Below, piece after piece: positions 26,184-33,833 of a stretch of DNA of 64,000 nt. Each line of letters starts with the position of its first letter. The first letter of the stretch is position 1. Origin of the DNA: CAIWAH01 sp964602595. GTDB taxonomy: Bacteria; Verrucomicrobiota; Verrucomicrobiia; Limisphaerales; UBA9464. Below the pieces are notes generated by a model. That model worked only from the letters and a program-made list of their open reading frames with translations. It searched no databases and was not told where the DNA came from. The translations under genes and the position numbers were made by a program. The stretch is from assembly GCA_964602595.1 (NCBI GenBank), contig CAZRRO010000019.1:67918-131917 (forward strand). Reading direction: 5' to 3'.

Positions 26184-27109
26184 GAGCCTGTCTGAGAAGT
26201 GATGAATGCTGAGGGATCAGGCCAGTCGACGAAGCATGAGGCGTATCATGGCGACGTAAATGAGCCCTGTGGCGCTGGATTCGCTCTGCTCGTAGTCCCG
26301 GGCGAGTCGCCGGTTTTGAACCAGCCAGGCGAAGGTGCGCTCGACGATCCAACGTTTCGGAAGGACGTGAAATCCCCGCAGGTCGTCGCAACGCTTGATC
26401 ACCTCGATCTCCAGTTTGGGACGCTGCTCCCGAACCCAGGCCGCGAAGTCCGGTCCGCAGTAGCCACTGTCCACCCAGATCTTCCGCAGCCAGGGGAACC
26501 ATCCCAGCAGGGGCTTCAGCAGGACCTTGGCCCCGGCCCGTTCGGTTTCGTTGGCTGGAACCACGGCCGCGCCAAGGATCATTCCCAGCGTATCCACCAG
26601 GAGAAAACGCTTCCGTCCCTTGGTTCGCTTGCCCGGATCGTAGCCGACGGCACCGCCGTGCGCGTCGGAGCGCACCGTCTGGCTGTCCAGCGCGGCTGCC
26701 GTAGGTCGGCAGCGTTTTCCTTCCGACTCGCGAACCAACGCCCGGAGCCGGTCGTTCAAGCCGCTGAAGATCGGCCCGCGACTCCAGTGCCGGAAGAAGT
26801 GGTAGACCGTCTTCCATGGGGGGAAGTTCCTGGGGAGAAGCCGCCAAGGACAGCCGCTCTTGATCAGGTAGAGGATGGCGTCGACCACCGGACGGAGCGG
26901 AGTCCGGGGACGTCCCAGTCGGCTCGGTGGCGGCAGCAGTGGCTCGATCAGCCGCCACTGGGCGTCGGTCAAATCGGTCTCGAAACTGGCGATTTTCATC
27001 GCCTGACAGCGCTGCCGCGAGGGATCGACAAAAAGGAGTCGACCCAAGGTCAAGCTCTGCGTTCGCTTTCCTTGCTTTTATGCTTCACACCGACTTCTCA
27101 GACAGGCTC
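26184..27109 (-). mobile_element. IS5-family insertion sequence, complete copy
   Basis: The element is 926 bp. Perfect 17-bp terminal inverted repeats, GAGCCTGTCTGAGAAGT, sit at 26184-26200 and, inverted, 27093-27109. TTA is duplicated on both sides (26181-26183 and 27110-27112). One transposase gene fills it. A second copy starts at 63820 and differs at 8 of the 181 bases visible there. Confidence 0.9.
26217..26999 (-). CDS. IS5-family transposase
   Basis: The 260-residue protein starts LTDAQWRLIEPLLPPP within its first 20 residues, the DUF4096-type N-terminal domain of the IS5/IS427 group. The DDE nuclease core follows: the first Asp in AALDSQTVRS, the second in WVDSGYCGPDF, and the Glu in WIVERTFAWLVQNRRLARDYE. 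The motif order and length are those of intact elements, so the enzyme is probably active. A longer frame to 27053 exists but the ATG at 26999 gives the standard start (MKIASFETDLTD). Confidence 0.92.
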   Translation of the reverse strand: MKIASFETDLTDAQWRLIEPLLPPPSRLGRPRTPLRPVVDAILYLIKSGCPWRLLPRNFPPWKTVYHFFRHWSRGPIFSGLNDRLRALVRESEGKRCRPTAAALDSQTVRSDAHGGAVGYDPGKRTKGRKRFLLVDTLGMILGAAVVPANETERAGAKVLLKPLLGWFPWLRKIWVDSGYCGPDFAAWVREQRPKLEIEVIKRCDDLRGFHVLPKRWIVERTFAWLVQNRRLARDYEQSESSATGLIYVAMIRLMLRRLA

Positions 27110-27694
27110 TTAGGCTCGTCGATTCTCTTCTGGTTCATTCGGTAAATTGTCGATCTGCAATTTCAGGTATAGTGCGTAACCCCAAGCAACCGCACACAAA
27201 CCGAAAAAGCCGACACACAAAATGGCGACTGCCTGATTCGCTCCGACGCTCCACATCCAGACGCCAGCAGCAACAAAAAGAAGCGATCCTATAAAACCGA
27301 GGACGAGCCCGCCTCGACTGTGCCGTTGCGCCAACTGACCATAGAACGAGCGTGGACGCAATCGAACGGGTGCGCGCTGTAAACCCCTTAAATCAGGAGC
27401 GAACACAATCCAACCAACGCCCCAGAAAGCCAGCATCACGACAACGAGGTAAACGAGAAACCAATACGGCTGGTGGAGAACCTCTGGACGCACAATGAAC
27501 AAGAATGGCTGACCGACAATCAACCCTCCAAGCAGTATCCGAAGCATCCATGTCTGCTTCTTGTAAAGTCTCCGCTCTGTATCGGCATCCGGAATAATAA
27601 ATGGCCGCGACCAAGGCCCGCCGCGATAGAAAAGCCGCTCGCCGGTGGCGGAAGTCTTGAACGACTGCTCCGCGATGTATGTGAAGTAGCGCAT
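27110..27694 (-). CDS. Cassette-encoded membrane protein
   Basis: The 194-residue product has about four hydrophobic helices, at roughly 50-68, 78-98, 128-148 and 152-172. Its first part has GERLFYRGGPWSRPFIIPD, a periplasm- or cytosol-facing loop. No family is recognised. The TAA stop is part of the attC box into which the IS inserted; the 3-bp duplication recreated the stop, so the protein is unchanged by the insertion. Confidence 0.65.
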   Translation of the reverse strand: MRYFTYIAEQSFKTSATGERLFYRGGPWSRPFIIPDADTERRLYKKQTWMLRILLGGLIVGQPFLFIVRPEVLHQPYWFLVYLVVVMLAFWGVGWIVFAPDLRGLQRAPVRLRPRSFYGQLAQRHSRGGLVLGFIGSLLFVAAGVWMWSVGANQAVAILCVGFFGLCAVAWGYALYLKLQIDNLPNEPEENRRA

Positions 27695-27698
27695 ATGA

Positions 27699-27737
27699 GC
27701 CTAACGACCCACGTTACGCTGAAGCGCATGGTTAGCG
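27699..27737 (-). repeat. Shortened attC-like site
   Basis: GCCTAAC (27699-27705) and GTTAGCG (27731-27737) are outer boxes only 39 bases apart; the inner part GCTGAAGCGCATG is typical but most of the arm is missing. It looks like a deletion derivative and lies next to the start of the membrane protein gene. Confidence 0.6.
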
Positions 27738-27824
27738 AACCAACCGCCGCCGAGGCGGAGCACTGACGTGAAAAGCTGGCTTTCAACACAGCCTTGCACA
27801 TCAGGCAGTTGCGTATCCAGCTCT

Positions 27825-28181
27825 TCAGGAGGCCGCGTTGTCTGGTGATAAACTCTCATGCTGCCACTGGATGAATGACTCGGTCGCCACACTGCGAAAG
27901 TCACCGCCAAGATATGCCCGACGAATGACCTCCTCGGCAAGCGGGCAAGAAAGCATGCAGTGCTCAATGGTCCGTGCCTGTGTGTCCAAAACCTCGGTGC
28001 AAAACACTGCCTCCTCGTAACGCAACTGCAAGACCTGCCGGTCGTCCAAGCAAATGCCAAGGAAACCACCCTCGGTGTGAATGCCTGCAAACACTTGAAG
28101 CGCCTGCTCCAGCGAACGCTCAACCGAAGAGTCAGCGTCCACGTCTGCCTGCTTGTAGCTACCGTGGTAAAAGACTCTCAT
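27825..28181 (-). CDS. Hypothetical cassette protein
   Basis: The 118-residue product begins MRVFYHGSYKQADVDADSS and is mixed alpha/beta, with segments GGFLGICLDDRQVLQLRYEE and EEVIRRAYLGGDF. I do not recognise the family; the opening resembles small orphan proteins also carried on cassettes elsewhere. It is followed on its 3' side by about 85 bases without a gene before the shortened attC-like site. Confidence 0.6.
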   Translation of the reverse strand: MRVFYHGSYKQADVDADSSVERSLEQALQVFAGIHTEGGFLGICLDDRQVLQLRYEEAVFCTEVLDTQARTIEHCMLSCPLAEEVIRRAYLGGDFRSVATESFIQWQHESLSPDNAAS

Positions 28182-28201
28182 GAGTATGAGCGTGTGTATC
28201 G

Positions 28202-28221
28202 GCCTAGCAGTTATTTAGGCC
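28202..28221 (-). repeat. Minimal palindromic cassette junction
   Basis: GCCTA and TAGGC arms close a 9-base loop. The surrounding 35 bases resemble the junction at 30326-30340, sharing CTARCAGTTA and a following CCGCA...TTTTCG. It separates two cassette genes where a full attC would be expected. Confidence 0.5.
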
Positions 28222-28646
28222 GCACTTTTCGATGGATAGACGTCAAGCTGGAGTTCAATCCGAGCGCGAGATAGATTGCCCATGAGTTCTGGCGTGAAAA
28301 TCAGTCCGTAGTTCCGAAGACCATACAGGGCCACGAAATAGTTCATGGATCCGCCCGTTTCGAAGTGCTCGGTGAGCTGATCCCGAAAAGTCAGAACTTG
28401 GGAGACCGATTTATGAAGGATGTCCTCGAGTTGCCAGACTTCAGACGAAACCTCCTCAGTAGTAACGCTGGCGCACCAATAGCTCTCTCTGCGGATTCCT
28501 CCGAGCAGAGTGCCCTTTTGCGTCTGCCGTTGCTCTCCGGCGACCCATCCATGGCAACGCTCCATTGAGAGTAGGTCTGAGAGAAAGGACAAGTCGCGAC
28601 TTGGGTGGTTCGCTCGCAGCGAAACACTGAACGAGTATGGATGCAT
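28215..28646 (-). CDS. DUF4279-family cassette protein
   Basis: The 143-residue product matches the DUF4279 layout: an N-terminal strand SVSLRANHPSRDLSFLSDLL, a central KGTLLGGIRRESYWCASVT, a helix with EVWQLEDILHKSV, and a final ARIELQLDVYPS strand, where 'DiY' or 'DVY' is the family ending. The function of DUF4279 is not established; members are frequent on mobile DNA and beside polymorphic toxins, where they are treated as likely immunity proteins. The stop lies in the short palindromic junction. Confidence 0.75.
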   Translation of the reverse strand: MHPYSFSVSLRANHPSRDLSFLSDLLSMERCHGWVAGEQRQTQKGTLLGGIRRESYWCASVTTEEVSSEVWQLEDILHKSVSQVLTFRDQLTEHFETGGSMNYFVALYGLRNYGLIFTPELMGNLSRARIELQLDVYPSKSAA

Positions 28647-28667
28647 GTGCAGAGAGGGATTTGTGCG

Positions 28668-28793
28668 GCCTAACGACCAAACTCAGCGACCGCCGCCGGA
28701 AACGCCCGGTCGGCTGCAACAGTCGCTGACAAATTACCTGAACCGATCGACTTCCCAGCGGGGCGGCGGTTCGCTGCAGCGCTCTGGTTAGAC
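28668..28793 (-). repeat. attC site (126 bp)
   Basis: Outer boxes GCCTAAC (28668-28674) and GTTAGAC (28787-28793) flank CTCAGCGAC on one side and TCGCTGCAGCGCTCTG on the other. It is the longest site in the array and overlaps the stop codon of the SMI1/KNR4 gene. Confidence 0.8.
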
Positions 28794-29261
28794 CACGTCA
28801 TCGTCATCCTCATCCTCTCTCTTCAATCGGGTCTCAAGAAACTGCTCCAAGTGGCTGGCAAACCAATCACGACCGTCCGTCTCATGATCCCAGCGAAAGA
28901 CATCGCGCTTGTGAATCTGGCCGTCTGCGTGAACGGCGAATGCAAAATGATCTCCGCCAATGTGGTCGCCGAACAAAAGCAAATGGTCAAAGGGCATGTA
29001 GAGGTCTTTGAACGCAGGTGTCGTCCGAAACTCTCGGTTCTGCTCCTCAAGGTGACTCACTGACCAAATGACACGCGAACCGTAGTCAGCGGTGAAACCG
29101 TCCGCCTCCAGCCAAAACTCTCGCAACTGCGCCGGTATCCGCAGGCCGAGGGACTGCTCAACCGCAAGAATACTCGCCTCAGTCGCCGGGCGCGCAAACT
29201 TGGCGTCGGACGGATATCCCTTCGTGAGCTGCTTCCAAGATGGTGCGTTGTATGGAGGCAT
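28788..29261 (-). CDS. SMI1/KNR4 (SUKH) family cassette protein
   Basis: The 157-residue product has the SUKH signature: ASILAVEQSLGLRIPAQLREFWLEADGF at residues about 27-55, then a beta region and DHLLLFGDHIGGDHFAFAV at about 92-112. The C-terminus is very acidic (REDEDDDDVV). SUKH proteins are known immunity proteins against nuclease and other polymorphic toxins, although many are orphans. No toxin is visible beside it; the cassette context suggests a mobile immunity gene. Confidence 0.8.
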   Translation of the reverse strand: MPPYNAPSWKQLTKGYPSDAKFARPATEASILAVEQSLGLRIPAQLREFWLEADGFTADYGSRVIWSVSHLEEQNREFRTTPAFKDLYMPFDHLLLFGDHIGGDHFAFAVHADGQIHKRDVFRWDHETDGRDWFASHLEQFLETRLKREDEDDDDVV

Positions 29262-29272
29262 GGCGTCGAGTG

Positions 29273-29365
29273 GTCTAACGACCCAAGCTCAGCGACACGG
29301 CCCACGAGACGCGTCGATTGCAACCGTGACGCTCAAGCCGGGTTCGCTGAAGCGCATGGTTAGGC
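29273..29365 (-). repeat. attC site (93 bp)
   Basis: GTCTAAC (29273-29279) and GTTAGGC (29359-29365) are intact boxes. The inner arms GCTCAGCGA and TCGCTGAAGC are complementary apart from one extra base. It looks fully functional. Confidence 0.85.
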
Positions 29366-29369
29366 GGCG

Positions 29370-29681
29370 TCATCGTGGTCTGAACTCCTCTCCAATCCCG
29401 TCAACGAAGAACTCAACGCGTCCACAACGCGGACACACGTAGATGTCGAAGCTCTCGCGATTGACAAACAACTCTCCAAGCTCGCCCATCAATCCCCACC
29501 GTGTGCCTTCGTGGAACTTCTTCGTGCCGACGAAGTCGAGCGTCGTCGGACAACGAGGACAGCGCAACGGGTCTGCCGGTGGCGAAGATGTTCTGGCTGG
29601 TGCGTCGGGTGTGCCGGCGCACTTCCAACACGAGTCGAAACCGTCCTCGTGCTGCTCTCCGCATTTTGTGCATGTCCACAT
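29370..29681 (-). CDS. Zinc-ribbon cassette protein
   Basis: The 103-residue product carries two metal-binding ribbons: CTKC...CWKC in the first 20 residues, and CPRCPTTLDF followed by YVCPRCGRVEFF near the C-terminus. Such double-ribbon proteins bind nucleic acid or act as structural adaptors, but no specific role is known. It lies between two clean attC sites, so the cassette limits are exact. Confidence 0.7.
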   Translation of the reverse strand: MWTCTKCGEQHEDGFDSCWKCAGTPDAPARTSSPPADPLRCPRCPTTLDFVGTKKFHEGTRWGLMGELGELFVNRESFDIYVCPRCGRVEFFVDGIGEEFRPR

Positions 29682-29698
29682 AAACGTGTAGTCGAGCC

Positions 29699-29791
29699 GC
29701 CTAACGACCTAAGCTCAACGACCCGGCACGCGGGACGCGTGGATTGCAACCGGAGCGCGATGGCCGGCTTCGTCGCAGCGCATGGTTAGCC
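29699..29791 (-). repeat. attC site (93 bp)
   Basis: GCCTAAC (29699-29705) and GTTAGCC (29785-29791) flank complementary arms GCTCAACGA and TCGTCGCAGC. Its interior is the closest relative of the lone site at 17587-17678. Confidence 0.85.
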
Positions 29792-29795
29792 AGCA

Positions 29796-30308
29796 TCATG
29801 GGTCTCGCCTCACTATCTGTGAAATGTGCTGAGTCAGCAACTGCTCGAACGCCTGCTGCTGCTCGACACTTTGAAAGACTCGCTTCGGAATCACGGTGAA
29901 CTGACGCGAGCCGTAGTAAAGAACGTAGGAGTGAGCATCAACCAATGCCCGTGAATACATGCTCCACTGAAGCTGGGAATCAATGTGTGCTGTGCGGAAG
30001 TGGATGCCCTCCGGTGAAAACGTGAGTGAATACTCGTCGCGGAACTTCGGCTCGCGGCGAAAGACCAACGGCGGGATGACCGTGAACGCGGCGATAAGCA
30101 TGAGCGCAAACGCGACTGCAATGACGATACACGCAAGGCCAAGCCAATGCAGACTCGGTAACTGCCAGAGATAAACACCGATGCCAACGAGAACGACGGT
30201 GACGACAATATCGAGACGCAGACGAAGGTGCGAAGCATAGTGCCCTCGTAGTGCCCGAACGTAATCACTCTCCGCGTATCGGAACGAAAGATTGATGGTC
30301 GAATTCAC
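29796..30308 (-). CDS. YcxB-like cassette membrane protein
   Basis: Starting from the GTG at 30308, the product has 170 residues. Two adjacent membrane helices (about 28-48 and 52-76) are followed by a soluble part, EYSLTFSPEGIHFRTAHIDSQLQWSMYSRAL...YVLYYGSRQFTVIPKRVF. This is the arrangement and motif set of the YcxB-like domain, which has no established activity. The first cassette boundary, GGCTAAC at 30326-30332, lies 18 bp upstream, so a longer frame reaching 30455 is not credible. Confidence 0.7.
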   Translation of the reverse strand: MNSTINLSFRYAESDYVRALRGHYASHLRLRLDIVVTVVLVGIGVYLWQLPSLHWLGLACIVIAVAFALMLIAAFTVIPPLVFRREPKFRDEYSLTFSPEGIHFRTAHIDSQLQWSMYSRALVDAHSYVLYYGSRQFTVIPKRVFQSVEQQQAFEQLLTQHISQIVRRDP

Positions 30309-30325
30309 AGGACGTGCGCAATGCT

Positions 30326-30340
30326 GGCTAACAGTTAAGT
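30326..30340 (-). repeat. Minimal cassette junction at the proximal end of the array
   Basis: GGCTAAC (30326-30332) is almost touching GTTAAGT (30334-30340). On the minus strand it resembles the junction at 28202-28221. No attI or integrase lies beyond it. Confidence 0.45.
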
Positions 30341-30642
30341 GAGCCGCAAATTTTCGGCTTGATTGTTCATGACGATTTTCTGGATCCGCTCCATTCGATT
30401 GTCGAGCAGGGAGTTGCCGAGGCACGCCCGTTTTTCGGCGCCGCCAACGCCACAAGTGCCTTACGCCTTGCCGGTCTCCTTGGCCCAGGCGTCCTTGAGG
30501 GGAGGGTGCGGAGGTAGGCGGGAATCAACTCCGGGTGCTACTCTGGGCCTTGTCGGTGGTGGCTTTCAGGGCCATGGACGTGTTTCCGGCCGGGACGCTA
30601 CCAAGTTCGGTCGAACGGGGACACCAATGGCACTCCCGCCAC
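30341..30642. other. Decayed sequence between the array and recD2
   Basis: On the minus strand, short coding-like stretches occur in different frames: ALKATTDKAQSS, then PLKDAWAKETGKA, then LLDNRMERIQKIVMNNQ ending at the TAA inside the proximal junction. This pattern suggests one or two dead cassette genes. No integrase motif is visible. Confidence 0.4.
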
Positions 30643-32877
30643 CTATTCGCTTACCCCTGAAGTGTTTCCCTGCAACCGCTCACACAGACCCGAAAACCGG
30701 CTGTCCGTCCGGTTGCTGTGGACCGCGATGCCCAATGCTTTCCGCTGGCCGATCAGCATCACGAGCTGTTTGCCGCGGGTGATGCCGGTGTAGATCAGGT
30801 TTCGTTGCAGCAGCAGGTATTGCTGGGTCGCCAAGGGAATGACCACCGCCGGAAATTCGGACCCTTGGGATTTGTGGATCGTGATGGCGTAGGCCAGGGA
30901 CACCTCATCCAGTTCGCCGTAGTCGTAAACCACTTCCCGTTGGTCGTAGCGGATCGTGACCTCTTTCTCGTCCGGGTCGATCTTCACCACCTGGCCGATG
31001 TCCCCGTTGAAGACGTCCTTGTCGTAGTTGTTCTCGGTCTGGATCACCTTGTCCCGCAGCCGAAATTGCCAGCCGAACTTCTCCACCTGCGGTTCATTAG
31101 CCTTGGGTGGATTGAGTTCCTGCTGCAAACGCACGTTCAGCTCCCGGATGCCCAAGGAGCCACGGTTCATCGGGCAGAGCACCTGGATGTCCCGGAAGGC
31201 ATCCAAGCCGAACTTCTTGGGAATCCTTGTCCGCACCATGTCCACCAAGGCGGTCGCGATGTCCTCCGGCTCAGTTCGTTCGAGGAAGAAGAAGTCCGAA
31301 TCCTGACCCTTGGCCGGAACCGACGGCATCTGGCCCTCATTGATCCGGTGGGCATTGGTGATGATCCGACTGTGGGCTGCCTGCCGGAAGACCTCGGTCA
31401 GGCGCACTACGGGCACCACCGCGCTTTCGATGAAGTGCCGCAGCACCATGCCCGGTCCGACGGAAGGCAATTGGTCAATGTCACCCACCAGCAACAGGGC
31501 CGCATTCGGAGGCAGAGCCCGGAGCAGATGCGACATGAGCACCACGTCCACCATCGAAGTTTCGTCCACCACGAGCAGATCGCAGTCCAGCGGGTTGCCC
31601 TCGTTGCGCCCGTAGCTGCCCGTCGCCGGTTGGACCTCCAGCATGCGGTGAATGGTCTTGGCTTCCTGTCCTGTGGTTTCCGTCAGCCGTTTGGCTGCCC
31701 GACCGGTAGGAGCACAGAGCAGGCAACGAACCTGTTTCGCCCGCAGGATCATCAGGATCGTGTTCACCAGTGTCGTCTTGCCCACGCCAGGTCCACCGGT
31801 GATGACCAGCACGCGGCTCGTCAAAGCCACCTTCAAGGCTTCCTGCTGGCTGGGGGCAAGCTGCTTCCCGGTTTTCCCCTGACACCACGCCACGGCCTTT
31901 TCGACGTCAATGGGCGGATAGCCTGAGGGAACGGACGACAGGGACCGAATACGGCCAGCGATGATTTCCTCGGCCCGTTTCAGGTGCGGCAGGAAAATGA
32001 GTTCCTGCCCTTGGATCGTCTCCGGCACCAGCTCGCGTTTCTCCAGGGAACGCTCCAAAGCCGCGGTCACGATGTTCGCGTCCACCAAGAGCAACTGGCC
32101 GGCCTTGTCCTTCAGGAGATCCACGGGCAGGGCGCAGTGACCCTCATTGGTGGCTTCGATCAGCACATGGCCCAGACCGGCGCTCGCCCGAAGCAGTGAA
32201 TCGTGAGGAATGCCAACCTTCTGGGCGATCTGGTCCGCGGTCTTGAACCCGATGCCATGGATGTCCCGCGCCAGCCGGTAAGGATCGCTGCGCACCAGTT
32301 CAATGGCCTCCACCCCGTAGGTCTTGTAGATGCGGACGGCGCGGCTGGTACTGACGCCATTGCTGTGGAGGAACAGCATGATCTCCCGGATGACCTTCTG
32401 CTCCGCCCACGCATCCTTGATCCGCTTGCGTCGTTTGGGACCGATGCCGTCCAGCTCCTCCAGTCTCGCCGACTGGGTTTCGATGATGTTGAAGATGTCC
32501 TCCCCGAAGCGTTCAACCAGCTTGCCGGCATAGACGGGACCGATGCCCTTAACCATGCCGCTGCCCAGATACTTCTCGATCCCTTCACGACTGGTGGGGG
32601 CGGTGCTGCTGAGGAGTTCGGCCTTGAACTGGGGACCAAACTCCCGGTCCTGAATCCAGTTGCCCTGAGCAGTCAGCCATTCACCGGGACTCACCGAAGG
32701 CAACGAGCCCACGATGGTCACCGGCTCGCGATGGCCCTTCACCTTGACCTTGAGGACCGCGAAGCCGTTCTCCTCGTTGAAGTAGGTCACGCGTTCGACC
32801 AGCCCAGATAGGCTTTCGGCATACGGTCGGCTCGGGGTGACAGGCGGATTCACTGCAAGCGCTTCGATGCCGCTCAA
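30643..32877 (-). CDS. recD2: RecD2-type ATP-dependent DNA helicase
   Basis: The 744-residue length and architecture match RecD2: an N-terminal OB-like domain, tandem helix-hairpin-helix motifs (EELDGIGPKRRKRIKDAW, then IHGIGFKTADQIAQKVG), and superfamily 1B motor motifs: VITGGPGVGKTTLVNTIL (motif I), LLVVDETSMVD (motif II), LLVGDIDQLPSVGPG (motif III), and SLAYAITIHKSQGSEFPAVV near the C-terminus. It unwinds DNA 5' to 3' in repair independently of RecBC. The gene is the last of an apparent operon with two tiny HTH genes 46 bp upstream, unusual for recD2. Confidence 0.93.
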   Translation of the reverse strand: MSGIEALAVNPPVTPSRPYAESLSGLVERVTYFNEENGFAVLKVKVKGHREPVTIVGSLPSVSPGEWLTAQGNWIQDREFGPQFKAELLSSTAPTSREGIEKYLGSGMVKGIGPVYAGKLVERFGEDIFNIIETQSARLEELDGIGPKRRKRIKDAWAEQKVIREIMLFLHSNGVSTSRAVRIYKTYGVEAIELVRSDPYRLARDIHGIGFKTADQIAQKVGIPHDSLLRASAGLGHVLIEATNEGHCALPVDLLKDKAGQLLLVDANIVTAALERSLEKRELVPETIQGQELIFLPHLKRAEEIIAGRIRSLSSVPSGYPPIDVEKAVAWCQGKTGKQLAPSQQEALKVALTSRVLVITGGPGVGKTTLVNTILMILRAKQVRCLLCAPTGRAAKRLTETTGQEAKTIHRMLEVQPATGSYGRNEGNPLDCDLLVVDETSMVDVVLMSHLLRALPPNAALLLVGDIDQLPSVGPGMVLRHFIESAVVPVVRLTEVFRQAAHSRIITNAHRINEGQMPSVPAKGQDSDFFFLERTEPEDIATALVDMVRTRIPKKFGLDAFRDIQVLCPMNRGSLGIRELNVRLQQELNPPKANEPQVEKFGWQFRLRDKVIQTENNYDKDVFNGDIGQVVKIDPDEKEVTIRYDQREVVYDYGELDEVSLAYAITIHKSQGSEFPAVVIPLATQQYLLLQRNLIYTGITRGKQLVMLIGQRKALGIAVHSNRTDSRFSGLCERLQGNTSGVSE

Positions 32878-32922
32878 CCCAGGCGGACGGCAAGCGGATT
32901 CGCGGACCGTTGCCCATACGGA

Positions 32923-33084
32923 CTACTCGAAGATGTCCGTGATCCGGCAATTGAGCCGCTTCATCAGGCTTTCCAGCGACTTGAGGGTGACGTTCTGCTC
33001 GCCCATCTCCATGCGGTGGAGGGAGGAGGCGGAGATGCCGGTCTTCCGGCTAAACTCCGGATAGCTGAGGTCGCCGATGGTCAC
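32923..33084 (-). CDS. Tiny HTH (XRE-type) protein, second of a tandem pair
   Basis: Only 53 residues, starting with GTG in a GTGA overlap with the upstream HTH gene. It reads LSYPEFSRKTGISASSLHRMEMGEQNVTLKSLESLMKRL in essence, a helix-turn-helix with the first helix missing. About half of its residues match the upstream paralogue. It ends 45 bp before recD2. The pair looks like a tandem duplication in which this copy lost its N-terminal helix; it may work only as a heterodimer partner. Confidence 0.7.
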   Translation of the reverse strand: MTIGDLSYPEFSRKTGISASSLHRMEMGEQNVTLKSLESLMKRLNCRITDIFE

Positions 33085-33287
33085 TCGCCGAACACATCCG
33101 CGACCGAACGCTTCAGTTTCTTCAGCACCCCATCCAGTTTGCCCAGCGTCAGGCTCTGTTCACCGTTTTCCAATCGGAACAAGGTGGAGGCTGGCAGTCC
33201 AGTGATCCGCGAGAACTCAGCATAACTGCGGTCTCCGCGTTCCTTGCGCAGAAACGTGGCGAGTTTGCGGTCCAGCGGCGTGGCCAT
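33081..33287 (-). CDS. Small HTH (XRE-type) regulator, first of a tandem pair
   Basis: The 68-residue product has a complete five-helix XRE fold: DRKLATFLRKERGDRSYAEFSR, the recognition region TGLPASTLFRLENGEQSL, and LGKLDGVLKKLKRSVADVF. No effector domain is present. Its TGA overlaps the GTG of the next HTH gene. Upstream (33290-33350) lies the promoter region. It probably controls itself and the downstream HTH-recD2 transcript. Confidence 0.8.
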   Translation of the reverse strand: MATPLDRKLATFLRKERGDRSYAEFSRITGLPASTLFRLENGEQSLTLGKLDGVLKKLKRSVADVFGE

Positions 33288-33833
33288 CCGGACGCGTTTC
33301 TAGCTTGCACGCCATTCCGTATGCGGAATGTTTGCCAACGACTCTCAAAACCTGCTGCCATGATCGCTGAAAGCAACCCTTCACCGCCGGCGCCAGATCC
33401 TGCCGGAAAGATGAACTCGACCCCGACTTTCCGCGCGGCTTTACGTGACCGTTGGGCAGAGGTTTTGCGGTCAGTCAGCATCATCTGGTCAATATGCCGT
33501 GCTTGGTGCCGGCTGGCATGGTGTTCCGGAATAGTGCTGCCTCGGGAAACGATCTATGTCGGTCGGACTACGGTTAAAGAACCCAATGGGACGTCGTCTG
33601 CCCGAAGAGAGATTGACGCTTGGGAATCACTGCGGTTGCTGGTTTCCGATGGAGCGGTCGGAACATCACCTAGAACAGATATCCCTGGTAACCGCTGTTT
33701 TTCCTGGTTCTCGATATTCGGCAATCTTCTCTTCCGTTGCCTACTCCGCATGATCGAGCCGTTGGTGGCCTATCGAATCGGTTCCCTAGTAATTAGTGCG
33801 GATATTGACGGTCCATCGTGTCATCGTTATCGG
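33288..33833. other. Intergenic or untranslated stretch between divergent genes
   Basis: The frame of the downstream Sel1 gene stays open here back to 33321, but its translation is rich in Trp and Cys and shows no domain, so I treat it as non-coding. The left end should hold the promoter of the HTH-recD2 genes. CATTCCGTATGCGGAATG at about 33311-33328 is a near-perfect inverted repeat and a candidate operator. Confidence 0.4.

Larger units (their letters stand above)
26094..27115 (-). repeat. attC site split by an insertion sequence
   Basis: The left box GCCTACC (26094-26100) is followed by GACCCAAGCTCAGCGAC as in sibling sites. The right box GTTAGGC is cut: GTTA at 26180-26183 and, after the insertion, GGC at 27113-27115. 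Joining the two parts and removing one copy of the TTA duplication restores a 93-bp site, the same length as two other sites in the array. Confidence 0.75.
25629..30340 (-). mobile_element. Integron cassette array without integrase (CALIN type)
   Basis: Seven minus-strand genes, each small, are separated by sites with the attC outer boxes (RYYYAAC and GTTRRRY) and conserved inner boxes (GCTCAGCGA-like opposite TCGCTGAAGC-like). The extra base of the inner box places the standard site orientation on the minus strand, the same as the genes. Stop codons fall in or next to the boxes. No tyrosine recombinase is encoded next to either end or elsewhere in the window, so this fits a cluster of attC sites lacking an integrase. 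The individual sites and genes are listed below. Confidence 0.8.

Noticed and set aside
30341..30642. Integron integrase next to the array
   Set aside because: Neither strand shows tyrosine recombinase motifs; only short frame-shifting fragments are present.
30718..31926. Plus-strand open frame of 402 codons
   Set aside because: It is antisense to recD2, which has all helicase motifs on the minus strand.
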